Assembly: GCF_900110695.1 (NCBI RefSeq)
Contig: NZ_FOEH01000001.1
Location: 310,001-374,000 of the forward strand
Source of the DNA: Virgibacillus subterraneus
GTDB taxonomy: Bacteria > Bacillota > Bacilli > Bacillales > Amphibacillaceae
Direction of reading: 5' to 3'
DNA length: 64,000 nucleotides
The notes beneath the pieces were generated by a model, which did no database searches, was not told the DNA's origin, and worked only from the letters and a program-made list of their open reading frames with translations. Position 1 is the stretch's first letter. Every line of letters begins with the position of its first letter. The position numbers and the translations under genes were made by a program. Shown here one piece after another: positions 18,660 to 28,047 of the stretch.

Positions 18660-19540
18660 AACAGCTAACCATATTCACCCCAGCATATAATCGGGCATAT
18701 TGTCTTCATATCTGTTACGAGAGTCTGAAACGCCAGTCGTGTAAAGACTTTATTTGGCTAATTATTGATGATGGGTCAACTGATGATACCGAGGACCTGG
18801 TTAGGTCGTGGATTAAGGAAGGCATCCTTGAAATAAACTATTACCGCCAAGAAAATCAAGGAATGCATGGTGCACATAACACCGCATACGAACTGATCAA
18901 TACAGAATTAAATGTTTGTATTGATTCAGATGACTATATGCCAGATGATGCAGTGGAAAAGATTTTATCGTTCTGGAAGAAGTATGGAAGTAATAATGTT
19001 AGTGGCATTATTGGTCTTGATTCGGACAGCAATAATCAAATAATTGGTTCTATCTTGCCGGATCATATAAAGTGTTCCACGTTGTTTAATCTGCATTACA
19101 CGCATGGGGTAACAGGTGATAAGAAGCTTGTTTATCGTACAGAATTAACCAAAAATTATCCATATCCGATCATTCAGAATGAAAAATATGTTGGTCTCGC
19201 ATACAAGTATTACATGCTCGATCAGGACTATGAAATGTTATTGATGAATGAAGTGTTATGCTGTGTCGAATATCTTCCAGATGGTTCTTCGCGAAACATG
19301 CTTCATCAATATCGCAGGAATCCAAAGGGGTTTTCTTTTTATCGTAAAGAATTAATGAAGATACCATCCGCGAGTTTTGTATTTAAATTTAAGCAAGCAA
19401 TCCACTATGTATCTAGCAGTTTATTAGGTCGTAATTGGTCATTTTTACAGGAAACACCAAGTAAAATGCTTACTATTCCGGCACTGCCTATAGGAATTTT
19501 ATTATATCTATATATAAAAACCAAAACGAGGACAGTTTAA
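18656..19540 (+). CDS. GT2 family glycosyltransferase
   Basis: 294 residues with a GT-A fold start (LTIFTPAYNRAYCLHICYESL), the nucleotide-binding DDGSTDDTEDLV motif and the metal-binding DSDDYMPDD motif. The C-terminus has a hydrophobic segment (MLTIPALPIGILLYLYI). It is not a close match to the EpsE clutch protein, so that name is not used. ATGA overlap with the upstream gene. It adds one sugar to the EPS repeat; specificity unknown. Confidence 0.85.
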   Translation: MKQLTIFTPAYNRAYCLHICYESLKRQSCKDFIWLIIDDGSTDDTEDLVRSWIKEGILEINYYRQENQGMHGAHNTAYELINTELNVCIDSDDYMPDDAVEKILSFWKKYGSNNVSGIIGLDSDSNNQIIGSILPDHIKCSTLFNLHYTHGVTGDKKLVYRTELTKNYPYPIIQNEKYVGLAYKYYMLDQDYEMLLMNEVLCCVEYLPDGSSRNMLHQYRRNPKGFSFYRKELMKIPSASFVFKFKQAIHYVSSSLLGRNWSFLQETPSKMLTIPALPIGILLYLYIKTKTRTV

Positions 19541-19566
19541 TGTTTTAGATTGAAAGGAAACTTCAG

Positions 19567-20643
19567 ATGACAATATTATGGATAAACCTTGCCATCGTTT
19601 TCAGTTTTTCTCTTTTTGCACGATACTTTGCGTCCCCTGCACAAGAAATTGAATCACCTGTTCCAATTAAACCTAACAAACTTTTAATATCTGGTGCACT
19701 ATTATCATTAATACTTGTATCAGGGCTTCGGTCAAATATTGGAGATACATTTGTTTATAAAAGAATATATGAGCAAAATGATTTTTCTTGGGATTTCATT
19801 CTAGCCCAAAAGGATATCGGATTTGGCATTCTACAAAGATTATTAAAGTCGTATATATCAGAAGATCCGCAAATCATGATTTTTACGGCAGCCTTAATAA
19901 CAAACGTGCTTATTGTAATGGTTTTATATAATTATTCCAGGATGATTGAGATTAGCCTATACGTTTATATAACGGGTGGGCTATTTTTAGTGTCCATGAA
20001 TGGGATAAGACAAGTGCTTGCGGCAGCAATAGCCTTTACAGCTACAAAATATTTAATTGAAGGAAGCTTCGTGAAGTATGCTTTAGTTATAGTTTTGTCA
20101 TCCTTCTTCCATCAAAGTGCACTTATATTATTACCAATTTACTTTTTAGTTAGGTTCAAGGCATGGTCAAAGGCCACCGTAGTACTGCTTATGCTTTCTG
20201 TGTTTATTGTTATAGGATTTGATTATTTTTCAGCATTATTGTTTTCGGCATTAGATGATACGCAGTATAGTCATTACAAAAGTTTTTCTGAAGGTGGTGC
20301 TAACTTTCTGAGGGTTGCGGTTGCAGCAGCTCCCATAGTTATTGCCTATTTAGGGAGAGATAAACTGAGGCGGATATTTCCTGAAAGTGATTATATCGTA
20401 AATATGGCAATACTTGGATTGGTCTTTATGATTATCTCAACACAAAATTGGATTTTTGCCAGAATTTCAATTTACTTTGAGCTTTACCAGATAGTTCTTA
20501 TTTCATGGGTTGTAAAAGTGTTTACTAAAAAGGATCAAAAATTTATCTACTTTGGAATTGTTGCATGTTACCTTGCATATTACTTCTTTGAAAATGTTAT
20601 TAATCTCAATATTTTATATAAAAGTGACTATTTAATTTGGTAG
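19567..20643 (+). CDS. epsG: EpsG-type membrane protein, probable EPS polymerase
   Basis: 358 residues with about ten hydrophobic segments. SGLRSNIGDTFVYKRIYE, then IRQVLAAAIAFTATKYLIEG and SSFFHQSALILLPIYFL are the EpsG-family hallmarks. These proteins are thought to be Wzy-like polymerases. It is the only clear polymerase candidate in the operon. A ribosome site GAAAGGAAAC lies upstream. Confidence 0.85.
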   Translation: MTILWINLAIVFSFSLFARYFASPAQEIESPVPIKPNKLLISGALLSLILVSGLRSNIGDTFVYKRIYEQNDFSWDFILAQKDIGFGILQRLLKSYISEDPQIMIFTAALITNVLIVMVLYNYSRMIEISLYVYITGGLFLVSMNGIRQVLAAAIAFTATKYLIEGSFVKYALVIVLSSFFHQSALILLPIYFLVRFKAWSKATVVLLMLSVFIVIGFDYFSALLFSALDDTQYSHYKSFSEGGANFLRVAVAAAPIVIAYLGRDKLRRIFPESDYIVNMAILGLVFMIISTQNWIFARISIYFELYQIVLISWVVKVFTKKDQKFIYFGIVACYLAYYFFENVINLNILYKSDYLIW

Positions 20644-20662
20644 CTGAAAGGAGGAGATTTTA

Positions 20663-21748
20663 ATGGCTATTCTAGTAACAGGAGGGGCTGGATATATCGG
20701 GAGTCATACATGTGTGGAGCTTCTTAATGAGGGTTACGAAATTATCGTCCTGGATAATTTATCGAATAGTAATGATGAAGCATTAAGGCGAGTAAAAGAA
20801 ATCACAGGAAAACAGTTTAAAGCATATAATGTTGATTTACTTGATAAAGAACATGTTACTGATGTATTTAGAGAAAACAAAATTGATTCAGTCATTCACT
20901 TTGCAGGCTTAAAAGCTGTTGGCGAGTCAGTTAGCGATCCACTTAGCTATTATAAAAACAATATCACAGGAACTATTACATTGTGTGAAGTGATGCAACA
21001 ATATGGGGTTAAAAAACTTGTATTTAGTTCATCAGCGACTGTATACGGTACTTCGGGTAACGTACCTATTACAGAAGAAACCCATCTTGGAGCGACAAAT
21101 CCATACGGTCGCACAAAGCAAATGATTGAGGAGATGTTGCGGGATGTATATCGTTCAGACCAGGAATGGAGTATTGCCTTACTAAGATACTTTAATCCAA
21201 TCGGAGCTCATAAGACTGGTCGTATTGGGGAAGATCCGAATGGCATTCCAAACAATCTGATGCCATATATATCACAAGTTGCGGTTGGAAAAAGACAGCA
21301 ACTACAGGTGTTTGGGATTGATTATCCAACAAGAGATGGAACAGGTGTCAGAGATTATATCCATGTAGTCGATTTAGCAGCTGGTCACATAAAAGCTTTA
21401 AAAAAGATTCAGTATGCCAATGGTGTAGATGCATACAATCTTGGGACCGGTAAAGGTTATAGCGTACTCGAAATGATCAATGCATTTGAAAGGGCTACTA
21501 ATCAGACAGTCCCCTACTGCATTGAGGAACGGCGCCCAGGTGATGCTGCAATATGTTTATGTTATGCAAACCCGTCAAAGGCAAAGAGACAACTCGGCTG
21601 GCAGCCAATCCGAGGCATAGATGCTATGTGTGAAGATACATGGCGATGGCAATATAATAATCCAAATGGTTACGAAAAGGTTACTAAAACAAATAAAGCT
21701 AGTAAATCTCCGGTGCAGCTACATGCAGCGGATTTTTTAAGCAGGTAA
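20663..21748 (+). CDS. galE: UDP-glucose 4-epimerase
   Basis: 361 residues. It has the NAD-binding motif [17 protein letters not shown] and the catalytic SSSATVYG Ser plus NPYGRTK Tyr/Lys pair. It interconverts UDP-glucose and UDP-galactose, or the N-acetyl forms. It is slightly longer than usual, with a polar C-terminal tail. It is embedded in the EPS operon 19 bp after epsG. Its stop codon is the first triplet of a dispersed repeat. Confidence 0.95.
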   Translation: MAILVTGGAGYIGSHTCVELLNEGYEIIVLDNLSNSNDEALRRVKEITGKQFKAYNVDLLDKEHVTDVFRENKIDSVIHFAGLKAVGESVSDPLSYYKNNITGTITLCEVMQQYGVKKLVFSSSATVYGTSGNVPITEETHLGATNPYGRTKQMIEEMLRDVYRSDQEWSIALLRYFNPIGAHKTGRIGEDPNGIPNNLMPYISQVAVGKRQQLQVFGIDYPTRDGTGVRDYIHVVDLAAGHIKALKKIQYANGVDAYNLGTGKGYSVLEMINAFERATNQTVPYCIEERRPGDAAICLCYANPSKAKRQLGWQPIRGIDAMCEDTWRWQYNNPNGYEKVTKTNKASKSPVQLHAADFLSR

Positions 21749-21872
21749 GAAAGTATAAATACTTTCTTACTGCATAAGTGCAACTAAGGCTTGCACACCA
21801 TAGTATAAGGGCTTCTAAGAAAGCAAAATACGCTTTCATAAGATTCCCTTTAACGAATGCTTAGTTTTCTAA
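21746..21872 (+). repeat. Dispersed repeat family B, copy 1
   Basis: It begins at the galE stop codon. The first 47 bp (a TAAGAAAG/CTTTCTTA hairpin followed by TGCATAAGTGCAACTAAGGC) are nearly identical, inverted, to 60842-60888. The distal part (GCTTAGTTTTCTAATA) resembles the other end of that copy, with a different middle that holds its own AAGAAAGC/GCTTTC hairpin. The repeat takes up most of the galE-epsL gap. Confidence 0.7.
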
Positions 21873-21905
21873 TACCCAAATAATGTCCTGAGGAGTGAGA
21901 GGTGA

Positions 21906-22505
21906 ATGAAACGCTTACTTGATAGTGTCATTTCGATAATGATTGTTGCACTGTTTTCTCCTTTAATAATTATAGTGGCAGTAATCATTTGGTTGCGAAT
22001 GGGGAGACCAATATTGTTTAAACAACAACGTCCCGGATTGAACGGTGAAGGCTTTTATTTATATAAATTCAGAACAATGGCTAACGGATTTTATCATAAT
22101 AGTAAGCAATTATCTGATGATGTCAGGCTCACACCATTAGGGAAATTTCTTAGAAAGTATAGCCTGGATGAATTCCCGCAGTTGTTCAATGTTTTAAAGG
22201 GAGATATGAGTTTAGTTGGACCCAGGCCATTATTGATGGAGTATTTACCTCTTTACACAAAGGAGCAGTCATTGCGTCATACCGTGAAACCAGGTATTAC
22301 TGGCTGGGCACAAATAAATGGCAGAAATGCAATTACCTGGGAAGAAAAGTTCAGACTTGATGCGTGGTATGTCGAAAACCGATCACTATTTCTTGATTGC
22401 AGGATTCTGCTGAAAACTTTTTTAAAAGTAGTCAAAAAAGAAGGAATCACGGGCCGGGATTCTGTTACGATTGAAAAATTTAATGGCACGAAAGAAGTGC
22501 TGTAG
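21906..22505 (+). CDS. epsL: Initiating sugar-1-phosphate transferase, EpsL-like
   Basis: 199 residues. An N-terminal membrane helix is followed by the bacterial sugar transferase domain with FKQQRPGLNGEGFYLYKFRTM, DEFPQLFNVLKGDMSLVGPRPLL and KPGITGWAQINGRNAITWEEKF. It loads the first sugar phosphate on undecaprenyl phosphate to start the EPS repeat. The GAGGTGA site lies just upstream. The next gene starts 1 bp after the stop. Confidence 0.93.
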   Translation: MKRLLDSVISIMIVALFSPLIIIVAVIIWLRMGRPILFKQQRPGLNGEGFYLYKFRTMANGFYHNSKQLSDDVRLTPLGKFLRKYSLDEFPQLFNVLKGDMSLVGPRPLLMEYLPLYTKEQSLRHTVKPGITGWAQINGRNAITWEEKFRLDAWYVENRSLFLDCRILLKTFLKVVKKEGITGRDSVTIEKFNGTKEVL

Positions 22506-22506
22506 G

Positions 22507-23136
22507 GTGAATGTAATTATTTTAGGAGATGGTGGACATAGCAGAGTCATACAAGAGATGTTATTTCCGAATGTGAACTATCAAGTCACTGCTATTTTGG
22601 ATGATAAGCATAAACGTGGATTTAAACAAAATGGAATTATTTATGCACCAATAGATTACTTAACACAATTATTTCAGCACGATACACGAGTAGTGGTTGC
22701 CATTGGAGAAAATAAAATTAGGAAGAAGATAGTTGACCAAGTAAATTTACTTCCCGAGCAATTTTTATCCGTTATTCATTCAACAGCAGTTGTAAGCAGT
22801 TCTGCCGAAATCGGAAATGGAACTGTCATTATGCCAAATGCGGTAGTCAATGCAAGTGCCAAAATCGGCATGCACTGTATTATTAACACAGGAGCAGTCA
22901 TAGAGCATGACAACAATATTGGTGATTATACACATATTTCACCAAACGCAACGTTAACTGGAGGTGTTACTTCTGGCGAAGGGGTGCATGTTGGATCAAC
23001 GGCAGCAATAATTCCTGGAAAGCATCTTGGCAGCTGGTCCGTAATAGGTGCTGGGTCTACAGTAATAGAACATATTCCAGCATTCAGCAAAGCCGTTGGA
23101 AGTCCGACGAGAATAATTGAACGATTAATGATTTAG
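22507..23136 (+). CDS. epsM: Sugar O/N-acetyltransferase with hexapeptide repeats, EpsM-like
   Basis: About 209 residues from GTG 22507. An N-terminal Rossmann-like PglD fold (VNVIILGDGGHSRVIQEML) precedes a left-handed beta-helix of hexapeptide repeats (VIMPNAVVNASAKIG, CIINTGAVIEHDNNIG). The catalytic His lies in IEHDNNIGDYTHISPNATLTGG. PglD-type enzymes acetylate the amino sugar made by an EpsC/EpsN pair, matching the neighbours. The ribosome site is weak, consistent with coupling to epsL. An upstream in-frame ATG at 22471 is unlikely because it overlaps epsL. Confidence 0.9.
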   Translation: MNVIILGDGGHSRVIQEMLFPNVNYQVTAILDDKHKRGFKQNGIIYAPIDYLTQLFQHDTRVVVAIGENKIRKKIVDQVNLLPEQFLSVIHSTAVVSSSAEIGNGTVIMPNAVVNASAKIGMHCIINTGAVIEHDNNIGDYTHISPNATLTGGVTSGEGVHVGSTAAIIPGKHLGSWSVIGAGSTVIEHIPAFSKAVGSPTRIIERLMI

Positions 23137-23152
23137 AAAAGGTGGTGGTTTT

Positions 23153-24340
23153 TTGACAAAGCCGAGAATTAATTTATCACTCCCACATATGAGTGGAAGG
23201 GAGCAACAGTATATAAATGAAGCATTTGAAACAAATTGGATAGCGCCTCTAGGTCCAAATGTGGATGCGTTTGAAAAGGAAATAGCAGAAAAAGTTGGAG
23301 TCAAAGATGCTGCAGCCGTAAGTTCGGGTACTGCCGCAATTCATTTGGCTCTTTCTTTATTAAATGTAACAAAGGGTGATCAAGTTTTCTGTTCAACTTT
23401 TACATTTGTAGCAAGTGCAAATCCGATTTTATATCAAGGAGCAAATCCAGTTTTTATTGATTCAGAACCTGAGTCATGGAACATGTCACCACAAGCACTT
23501 GAAAGGGCGATGCAAGAAGCATCACTTGCTGGAAGGCTGCCAAAGGCCGTAATTATTGTAAATTTGTATGGCCAAAGTTCCAAGATGGATGAACTTTTGG
23601 AGATTTGTGACGCATATGATGTACCAATTATTGAGGATGCAGCTGAATCACTTGGAACTACCTATAAAGGAAAAGCCAGTGGCACATTAGGCAAGTTCGG
23701 TATTTATTCCTTTAATGGCAATAAAATTATTACCACATCCGGCGGAGGCATGCTTATATCGAATGATGCCAAGGCCATACAACGAGCCAGGTTCCTGGCA
23801 AGTCAGGCTGATCAGGCTCCTCACTATCAGCATAGCACAGTCGGATTTAATTACCGGATGAGTAACATATTAGCTGGGGTCGGCAGGACGCAATTACAAG
23901 TACTCGACAGTCGCGTTTCAGCAAGAAGAAGCATTTATGAAATTTACTATCAAGGATTAGCTAACCTCCCCGGAATAACGTTTATGCCAGAATTGGAAGA
24001 AACCAGGATGAATCGCTGGCTTACAACGTTAACTCTTAATGAGGAAGAAGCAGGGGTGACAGTGAAACAATTATTAACAGCACTTAACAATGAAAACATA
24101 GAGGCCCGTCCTGTATGGAAGCCCCTTCATATGCAGCCACTCTTCAAAGAAGCAAGTTATTATCCTCACCAGGGGAACGAGCATGTTGCTGAACAATTAT
24201 TTACCTCAGGAATATGTCTTCCATCTGGGTCAAACTTAACAGGTGACGATCAACAGAGGGTTATAAGATGTATTCGAGATATGTTTCGTGAAATCGGTAA
24301 AAATACAAGTTATTTTATCCTAAGAAAACATGAGGTATAG
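23153..24340 (+). CDS. epsN: PLP-dependent aminotransferase, EpsN-like
   Basis: 395 residues, DegT/DnrJ/EryC1 family. It has the N-terminal LSLPHMSGREQQYINEAFETNWIAPLGPNVDAFE, IEDAAESLGTTYKGKASGTLG, and the PLP Lys near residue 191 (FNGNKIITTSGGGM). It should aminate the 4-keto sugar made by EpsC to give a bacillosamine-type residue for EpsM. It starts with TTG after GGTGGTGG. It lies 3 bp from sinR. Confidence 0.92.
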   Translation: MTKPRINLSLPHMSGREQQYINEAFETNWIAPLGPNVDAFEKEIAEKVGVKDAAAVSSGTAAIHLALSLLNVTKGDQVFCSTFTFVASANPILYQGANPVFIDSEPESWNMSPQALERAMQEASLAGRLPKAVIIVNLYGQSSKMDELLEICDAYDVPIIEDAAESLGTTYKGKASGTLGKFGIYSFNGNKIITTSGGGMLISNDAKAIQRARFLASQADQAPHYQHSTVGFNYRMSNILAGVGRTQLQVLDSRVSARRSIYEIYYQGLANLPGITFMPELEETRMNRWLTTLTLNEEEAGVTVKQLLTALNNENIEARPVWKPLHMQPLFKEASYYPHQGNEHVAEQLFTSGICLPSGSNLTGDDQQRVIRCIRDMFREIGKNTSYFILRKHEV

Positions 24341-24343
24341 ACT

Positions 24344-24688
24344 ATGATAGGTGAAAAAATACAAATTATCCGTAAACAGAAAGGGCTCAGTTTATCTGAG
24401 TGTGCCCAGCGAGCAAATATATCTAAGTCGTATTTGAGTAATATTGAACGTAATTTAAATCAAAATCCATCTATTCAAATTATTGACCGAATCGCAGCAG
24501 TCTTAGATGCGGACCTTAGAACATTACTAGGTACAAAACCGATTGATGAACTATTGCCAGAAAATGAATGGCTGGATTTTGTTGAGGAACTGAAGAATTC
24601 GGGAGTTGATAAAGATGAGCTCCAGAAATATAAGACGGTTATTGAATTTGCTAAATGGCAGAATGACAAATTTGGGGAAAAGACGTGA
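24344..24688 (+). CDS. sinR: SinR-type biofilm repressor encoded inside the EPS operon
   Basis: 114 residues, close to the 111 of B. subtilis SinR. The HTH (about 6-60) has the recognition helix region SKSYLSNIERNL followed by NPSIQ, essentially as in B. subtilis SinR. A C-terminal SinI/SinR-type dimerisation segment follows (NEWLDFVEELKNSGVDKDELQKY, then FAKWQ). It starts 3 bp after epsN, so it is co-transcribed with the operon whose promoter carries SinR-type operators. That makes autogenous negative feedback likely. No sinI-like antagonist gene is seen in the window. Confidence 0.88.
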   Translation: MIGEKIQIIRKQKGLSLSECAQRANISKSYLSNIERNLNQNPSIQIIDRIAAVLDADLRTLLGTKPIDELLPENEWLDFVEELKNSGVDKDELQKYKTVIEFAKWQNDKFGEKT

Positions 24689-24703
24689 AAAGAGGATAAC
24701 AAA

Positions 24704-25840
24704 ATGAGGATTCTTCACGTTGTTGGGGCAATGAACAGAGCAGGAACAGAAACCATGCTAATGAATATTTACAGAAACGTTGATCGTAAGAAGGTACAGT
24801 TTGATTTTATTTCATATAGCGATCAAGATGCTCATTACGATGACGAAATTAAAGACCGCGGTGGCAGAGTTATCAAATTATCGAAGACCAATTCCATACA
24901 AGAACTTTATCATGTCATCAATAAATATGGACCATATGACGCTGTACACGCACATACATTGTTTCATTGTGGTATTGCAGCAATTGCTGCCTACTTAGCT
25001 GGTGTTAAAATTAGAATTTCACATGCACATACAACCATGGACAGTAGTAGCAGATTTATGCGAAAAGCCTACATCAAAGTAATGCGGTTTATCATCAACC
25101 ATTTCTCTACAAACTTACTAGCGTGCAGCGAGGGGGCAGGAAAGTATTTATTTGGAAATAAAGGGTTAGCAAAATCGAAGTATTCATACTTCCCAAATAC
25201 GATTGAGTATTTAACATTCCTGGTAAATCCGCAAAAGAAGGTCACGGAACTTAAAGTAAAGGAAGGTTTAGGTAAGAGCATCGTTATTGGTCATATTGGC
25301 AGGTTTATAGAAGCAAAGAATCATGAATTTATATTAGAAATAATGAAATGTCTCATTAATAGAGACCCTGCTATTAAACTGTTACTAGTAGGAGATGGAA
25401 ATTTAAGACGACAAATAGAAGAAAAGGCTGAACAGGAAGGCATCCTTGAAAACATAAGATTTACGGGGATAAGACATGACATATCTACCATGTTGCATAG
25501 CATGGATGTTTTTATTTTTCCATCCCATTATGAAGGATTAGGTCTTGTGCTGCTTGAAGCTCAAGCATGTGGATTGCCCGCCGTGGTATCAGAAGCTATC
25601 CAGCCAGAAGCAGATTTAGGAATAGGTTTAATATCAAAGCTTTCATTAGCTGATGGACCTGATGTTTGGGCAGACAGAATAGTTGAATTGGCAGGTCAGA
25701 AAGAAAAAAACACCTATAATATTATAAATGGATTTGAAAAAAGCGGGTATTCCCTAAAGCGAGCAATAGCCACTTTGATGACTATATATCAATCCAGTTC
25801 AGGAGGGCAATATGAAAGAGATTTTAATCGCCAGCTTTGA
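24704..25840 (+). CDS. GT4 glycosyltransferase, EpsF paralogue
   Basis: 378 residues. The start MRILHVVGAMNRAGTETMLMNIYRNVDRKKVQFDF and FPSHYEGLGLVLLEAQACGLPAV mark a GT4 enzyme of the EpsF subgroup, paralogous to the gene at 17541. It overlaps the next gene by 29 bp. It lies directly after sinR, so the operon continues past the regulator. Sugar specificity unknown. Confidence 0.83.
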   Translation: MRILHVVGAMNRAGTETMLMNIYRNVDRKKVQFDFISYSDQDAHYDDEIKDRGGRVIKLSKTNSIQELYHVINKYGPYDAVHAHTLFHCGIAAIAAYLAGVKIRISHAHTTMDSSSRFMRKAYIKVMRFIINHFSTNLLACSEGAGKYLFGNKGLAKSKYSYFPNTIEYLTFLVNPQKKVTELKVKEGLGKSIVIGHIGRFIEAKNHEFILEIMKCLINRDPAIKLLLVGDGNLRRQIEEKAEQEGILENIRFTGIRHDISTMLHSMDVFIFPSHYEGLGLVLLEAQACGLPAVVSEAIQPEADLGIGLISKLSLADGPDVWADRIVELAGQKEKNTYNIINGFEKSGYSLKRAIATLMTIYQSSSGGQYERDFNRQL

Positions 25841-26993
25841 TATGGAGGTTGGAGGTGTTGAAAGAAGTCTGATTAGTATGTTGGATAACTTCGATTACAG
25901 CAGAAGCCATATTGATCTTATGATATACAGCCATACAGGCGATTTAATCGATCTGCTCCCTGATAAAGCAAATTTACTGGAAGAGTCAAACGCCTATAAA
26001 ACCTTTCGAATACCGATCGGGCAAGTTTTAAAATCAGGTAAAGTAATACTAGGTCTGACAAGGCTTATGGCTAAGTATAAAGCAAATAAGAGCAAGGTTG
26101 TTTCAGAACCAGGATACAGGCAAATGCAATTTATGTGGAAGTATGCATTGCCATTTCTGCCAAGATTGGAAAAGAAATACGATGCTGCAATCAGCTATTT
26201 ATGGCCGCATTACGTTGTAGCAGAGAAGGTAGAAGCCGAGACCAAGATAGCCTGGATACATACTGATTTTTCAACAGTAGAAACGGATATAAACATGGAT
26301 TTAAACATGTGGTGCAAATTTAACTATATTGTAGCCGTATCCGGAGCATGTAAAAACGCATTTATTAAAAAATACCCTAGCTTAAAAGAGAGGGTTATTG
26401 TCATCGAGAACATTGCATCACCAGACATTGTGAAAGCATTATCAGATGAGAAAGTTGAAAATCCGATGACTGCTGATCCGCGATTTAAACTGATAACAGT
26501 AGCAAGACTTTCTCATGCAAAAGGAATTGATAATGCAGTGAGTGCTTTAAAGCTACTAAAGGACAGAGGTTATGATGATATCGTCTGGTATGTTGTTGGT
26601 TATGGCGGTGATCAGGAAATGCTGGAGAAGTTAATTGCGACAAATGATTTACAAGACAGCTTCATTTTATTGGGGAAACAAACCAATCCATATACCTATT
26701 TAAAAGAAGCAGACCTTTATATTCAGCCATCACGGTATGAAGGAAAGGCTGTAACGGTTGGGGAAGCGCAGATACTTGGTAAGCCAGTACTGATAACAAA
26801 TTATCCAACAGCAAGAAGCCAGGTGAACGATGGGGTTGATGGAATGATTTGCGACTTATCGGCTGGCGGTATAGCGGATGGGATAGAAACGTTATATAGC
26901 GATAAGGCATTGCGAGATAGACTCGCAGCAAACTGCAGCAACATCAATTTTCATAATAGCAAGGAACTGGAAAAACTATACGAACTGATATAG
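25812..26993 (+). CDS. GT4 glycosyltransferase (first of three related GT4-GT2 pairs)
   Basis: 393 residues. The N-terminal ILIASFDMEVGGVERSLISMLDNFDYS and C-terminal TNPYTYLKEADLYIQPSRYEGKAVTVGEAQ motifs recur in the genes at 30733 and 32979. It has a GT-B fold with the GT4 E-x7-E donor motif. An AGGAGGGC site precedes ATG 25812 inside the previous gene. Followed by a GT2 gene, the first of three such pairs. Specificity unknown. Confidence 0.83.
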   Translation: MKEILIASFDMEVGGVERSLISMLDNFDYSRSHIDLMIYSHTGDLIDLLPDKANLLEESNAYKTFRIPIGQVLKSGKVILGLTRLMAKYKANKSKVVSEPGYRQMQFMWKYALPFLPRLEKKYDAAISYLWPHYVVAEKVEAETKIAWIHTDFSTVETDINMDLNMWCKFNYIVAVSGACKNAFIKKYPSLKERVIVIENIASPDIVKALSDEKVENPMTADPRFKLITVARLSHAKGIDNAVSALKLLKDRGYDDIVWYVVGYGGDQEMLEKLIATNDLQDSFILLGKQTNPYTYLKEADLYIQPSRYEGKAVTVGEAQILGKPVLITNYPTARSQVNDGVDGMICDLSAGGIADGIETLYSDKALRDRLAANCSNINFHNSKELEKLYELI

Positions 26994-27009
26994 AGGGGGG
27001 CAATACAGG

Positions 27010-28047
27010 ATGCGAAAGGGAAAAGTTAGTGTTGTTGTCCCAATCTATAAGGTGGAAAAATATATTCATCGCTGCATCGAAAGTATTCTTAATCAAACAT
27101 ACTTTAACTTAGAAGTCATCCTTGTAGATGATGGTTCTCCGGACAATTGTGGAGCTATTGCAGCTAATTACAAAAAATCAGATCCCCGGATAAAGGTGAT
27201 ATATAAGGAAAACGGGGGGTTATCGGACGCACGAAATCATGGAATGAAACGTGCAACAGGAGAATTCACCATGTTTGTTGATAGTGATGATTGGCTGGAG
27301 AATAACATGATTGAAAGCCTGGTTAAATGTAGCCAGGCATATCAAGCTGAAGTTGTTCAATCAGCTTTTTTTTATGCCCATGAAGATAAATTACTTTTGG
27401 ATAATAGGTATCATAATGAACATGATGCGCCAATACAACTGGATAATAGAAAGCTAATGTATGAGTTAGTTATTAACGAACGGGTGAAGAATTTTGCCTG
27501 GGGTAAGCTTTATAAAACAAAGCTGATCAACGATATCCCATTTCAAAAAGGGGTGTTATTTGAAGATGTGTTTTGGGCACATCAAGTGATGCAACGAGTT
27601 GAAAAGTTTGTGCTTTTACATAAGCCATTATATTACTATTATCAACGGTATGATAGCATCGTCGCATCCTATACTCCAAGAAACCTCGATATTATTAAAG
27701 GGTTAAAGGAAAGGCACCGGTTTATCGAGAATTATTATCAGGGACTAACAGATGAGTCCTATAAGGCTATATTGAATATGAGTTTTATCCATTATAATCT
27801 ATTGCTGCTTAACAGAGAGAAGGATAAAAACGGGTTGCATAGAAAAGAAATACAATCCTACATAAGTGAAAACTACTATAGGCTGAGAAGAGCAGTAATG
27901 GACGACAAAACGTTAAGAAAGCAATTATATTTATTTTCCCTACATCCTTATTTAAATGTTCTATTTCTTGGAGTAAGGAAAGTGATGAGGGCGGCTAGAA
28001 TATTGCCTAAACCAGTTGGATTAAAGCAGGAGGTGTCATCTAAATGA
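27010..28047 (+). CDS. GT2 family glycosyltransferase
   Basis: 345 residues. GT-A core: VSVVVPIYKVEKYIHRCIESILNQTYFNLEVILVDDGSPDNCG, then NGGLSDARNHG and FVDSDDW. A C-terminal basic region follows. It pairs with the GT4 gene 16 bp upstream. It overlaps the CDP-glycerol transferase gene by 4 bp (ATGA). It may prime or decorate the unit onto which glycerol phosphate is added; that is inference. Confidence 0.83.
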   Translation: MRKGKVSVVVPIYKVEKYIHRCIESILNQTYFNLEVILVDDGSPDNCGAIAANYKKSDPRIKVIYKENGGLSDARNHGMKRATGEFTMFVDSDDWLENNMIESLVKCSQAYQAEVVQSAFFYAHEDKLLLDNRYHNEHDAPIQLDNRKLMYELVINERVKNFAWGKLYKTKLINDIPFQKGVLFEDVFWAHQVMQRVEKFVLLHKPLYYYYQRYDSIVASYTPRNLDIIKGLKERHRFIENYYQGLTDESYKAILNMSFIHYNLLLLNREKDKNGLHRKEIQSYISENYYRLRRAVMDDKTLRKQLYLFSLHPYLNVLFLGVRKVMRAARILPKPVGLKQEVSSK

